A stretch of DNA of 64,000 nucleotides from Protonemura montana. Taxonomy: Eukaryota > Arthropoda > Insecta > Plecoptera > Nemouridae. The notes beneath the pieces were generated by a model. The model was not told the DNA's origin and ran no database searches. It saw only the letters and a program-made list of their open reading frames with translations. The stretch covers positions 25,077,076 to 25,141,075 of the forward strand of contig OX387604.1 of NCBI GenBank assembly GCA_947568835.1, in the 5' to 3' direction. Every line of letters begins with the position of its first letter. Positions within the stretch are counted from its first letter, which is position 1. This document shows, piece after piece, positions 62,676 to 64,000 of the stretch. A program made the translations under genes and the position numbers.

Positions 62676-64000
62676 CCGAATTGTACCGAAATATAATTGA
62701 CGTTGCAATTATTTCTAATGCAGCAGATTGGATTCAGTTCCAGCTAACGCATCAGGATGCATCATGCTTACACGTGCATCAAATATCAATATATATATAT
62801 ATATATATATATACCATTATTCAATTAACAATAGCGAGTTACTTAGTAAATCAATTATATCGGATCAAAACAATAGATAATAATGTGAATTGTGGGGATC
62901 ACACAGACTAACAAATAAAATGACATTAGGTTAAAACCGACGTCAGTTTCGACCCTTGTATACGTGGTAAAAGATGTAGTAGACAATATTTTAATACATT
63001 TAATAATTATACACTTTGGCTTGTCTTTATATTTACACACCTCTCAATAATTGAACACGAAATATGTATCCTTGAAACTAGAACATTTTTTTAGACAGAA
63101 AAAAAAATATTTTCTGAGTACATTAACACAGACTCGATTTTAGTTGGAACTGAAGTTTATACTTAAGCACTGAAAATGTCCAATAATGAGAACAGCTGTA
63201 AAGACAGCAAGGGGTTTGTAGCCTACATTCCTTTCCTCTCTACTCCATGTTCGAGGCAGGCATAATACATAGTAGATTATTGATGGGGGAGGGAGATTGT
63301 TATGGATTGACATGAATTGACAGCTATTGAGTTATGCGACTCGGTAATCATATCTTTTTTGAGTCTAGATTGGGTTTGTAATGATATTCATGGTCGATCC
63401 TGAGAGAGCGTGCTATAAGATATTTCTGAAACTAATCAATACAATTCAGACTTGCTTCAGATTTTCCCTTTGAAGTGGCCAATTAACTGCGGAAACAAAT
63501 GACCATTGAAATGTTTTGGTTCAATCAGACGAAACACATTTTTAGATATCAAACTTACAACAAAAATGATGTTCACCATGTCAGGCTATAGGAATGCTCT
63601 AGATCTTGGGATTGAGTATTCTGCCCCTATACACTTCTGAGTGTATAACGTTGGCATTGTTATTGTTGAAAGCATTTTGTGAAAGCGCTCCTGTAAAAGC
63701 CACCGTAAAATCTCATTGCACTAACATTTTTATATGACCTGCCGATATTTCGTTGACATGTGATGTTTTATCGTTTGGTCGATCAGTACACGACTGCTAG
63801 CTGACTTCCTATATTTCTATGCAATGGTTACTTGGGGGCTCACACCCATTACCTGTGTAGACAACGTGACGGTACTATAGCTTGGCTTGTTAAATATGGT
63901 TACACATCGCACTAATGCGACACCAGATCATTGGTGGGAATGAGAATGGATCAATTCAAACAAGCTTGTTTTGTTTAAATCGTTGTCATCAGAATACATT

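Larger units (their letters stand above)
48953..64000. other. 5' side of the Cav1 gene with no gene recognised
   Basis: The first coding exon of Cav1 would be expected somewhere upstream on the minus strand, but none could be supported. Contents seen are SINE copies (49170-49290, 49952-50385, 50640-50775, 52711-52960), a 41-bp minisatellite, a 13-bp array, homopolymer tracts and an (AT)n run (62788-62813). The remaining open frames (for example 57147-57455) are short and unrecognised. It is probably intron or 5' flank. Confidence 0.5.

Overview
This is a piece of an invertebrate animal nuclear genome, AT-rich, with long introns and many repeats. The only gene I can support is a voltage-gated calcium channel alpha-1 subunit of the L-type (Cav1) class. 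It runs on the minus strand from about 48952 down to 2461, and both ends are missing. I rebuilt 29 consecutive coding exons plus two alternative exons. All are bounded by AG/GT, and all phases agree, giving one open frame of 1453 codons. The frame runs from the cytoplasmic N-terminus through all four six-helix repeats (I-IV), each with its voltage sensor and pore Glu (EEEE), to the proximal C-terminal EF-hand. The start-codon exon was not found and may lie above 48952 or outside the window. The pre-IQ/IQ calmodulin region and stop codon must lie below position 1. Loop and helix variants (IIIS6 ...FFMVNIF, IVS6 ...FYVLCSFL, a very short IVS3-S4 linker) look more like protostome than vertebrate Cav1, but I cannot name the species.

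Layout from the 5' end of the gene (right) to the 3' end (left). 49-64 kb: no gene recognised; SINEs, a 41-bp minisatellite, homopolymer tracts. 48.7-48.95 kb: N-terminal exon with an NSCaTE-like W-Q-A-A motif. 40-48.7 kb: intron with a large foldback repeat and palindromic elements. 35.2-40 kb: domain I. 24.3-35.2 kb: a 10.9-kb intron filled with 15-bp and 9-bp tandem arrays, SINEs and inverted repeats. 18-24.3 kb: AID linker, domain II, II-III loop and the start of domain III. 13-18 kb: rest of domain III. 2.4-13 kb: domain IV and EF-hand, with an intron carrying a 1.3-kb 12-bp minisatellite.

The main discovery candidates are two pairs of duplicated, phase-compatible exons in domain III. 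One pair (20839-20974 / 20216-20339) encodes the end of the II-III loop entering IIIS1. Including both would shift the frame and truncate the protein, so mutual exclusion is built into the phase. The other pair (17878-17985 / 16133-16240, both 108 nt) encodes alternative IIIS5 helices that differ at 5 of 36 residues, one beside the dihydropyridine-site Thr. A CU-repeat tract lies just upstream of the distal IIIS5 acceptor. Together the pairs allow four channel isoforms.

The repeat landscape is dominated by a 5S-rRNA-headed SINE (about 440 bp, at least ten full or partial copies), palindromic MITE-like elements, a ~2-kb foldback element with ~207-bp satellite units, and several minisatellites. 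The long open frames in the minisatellites are artefacts of unit lengths divisible by three.
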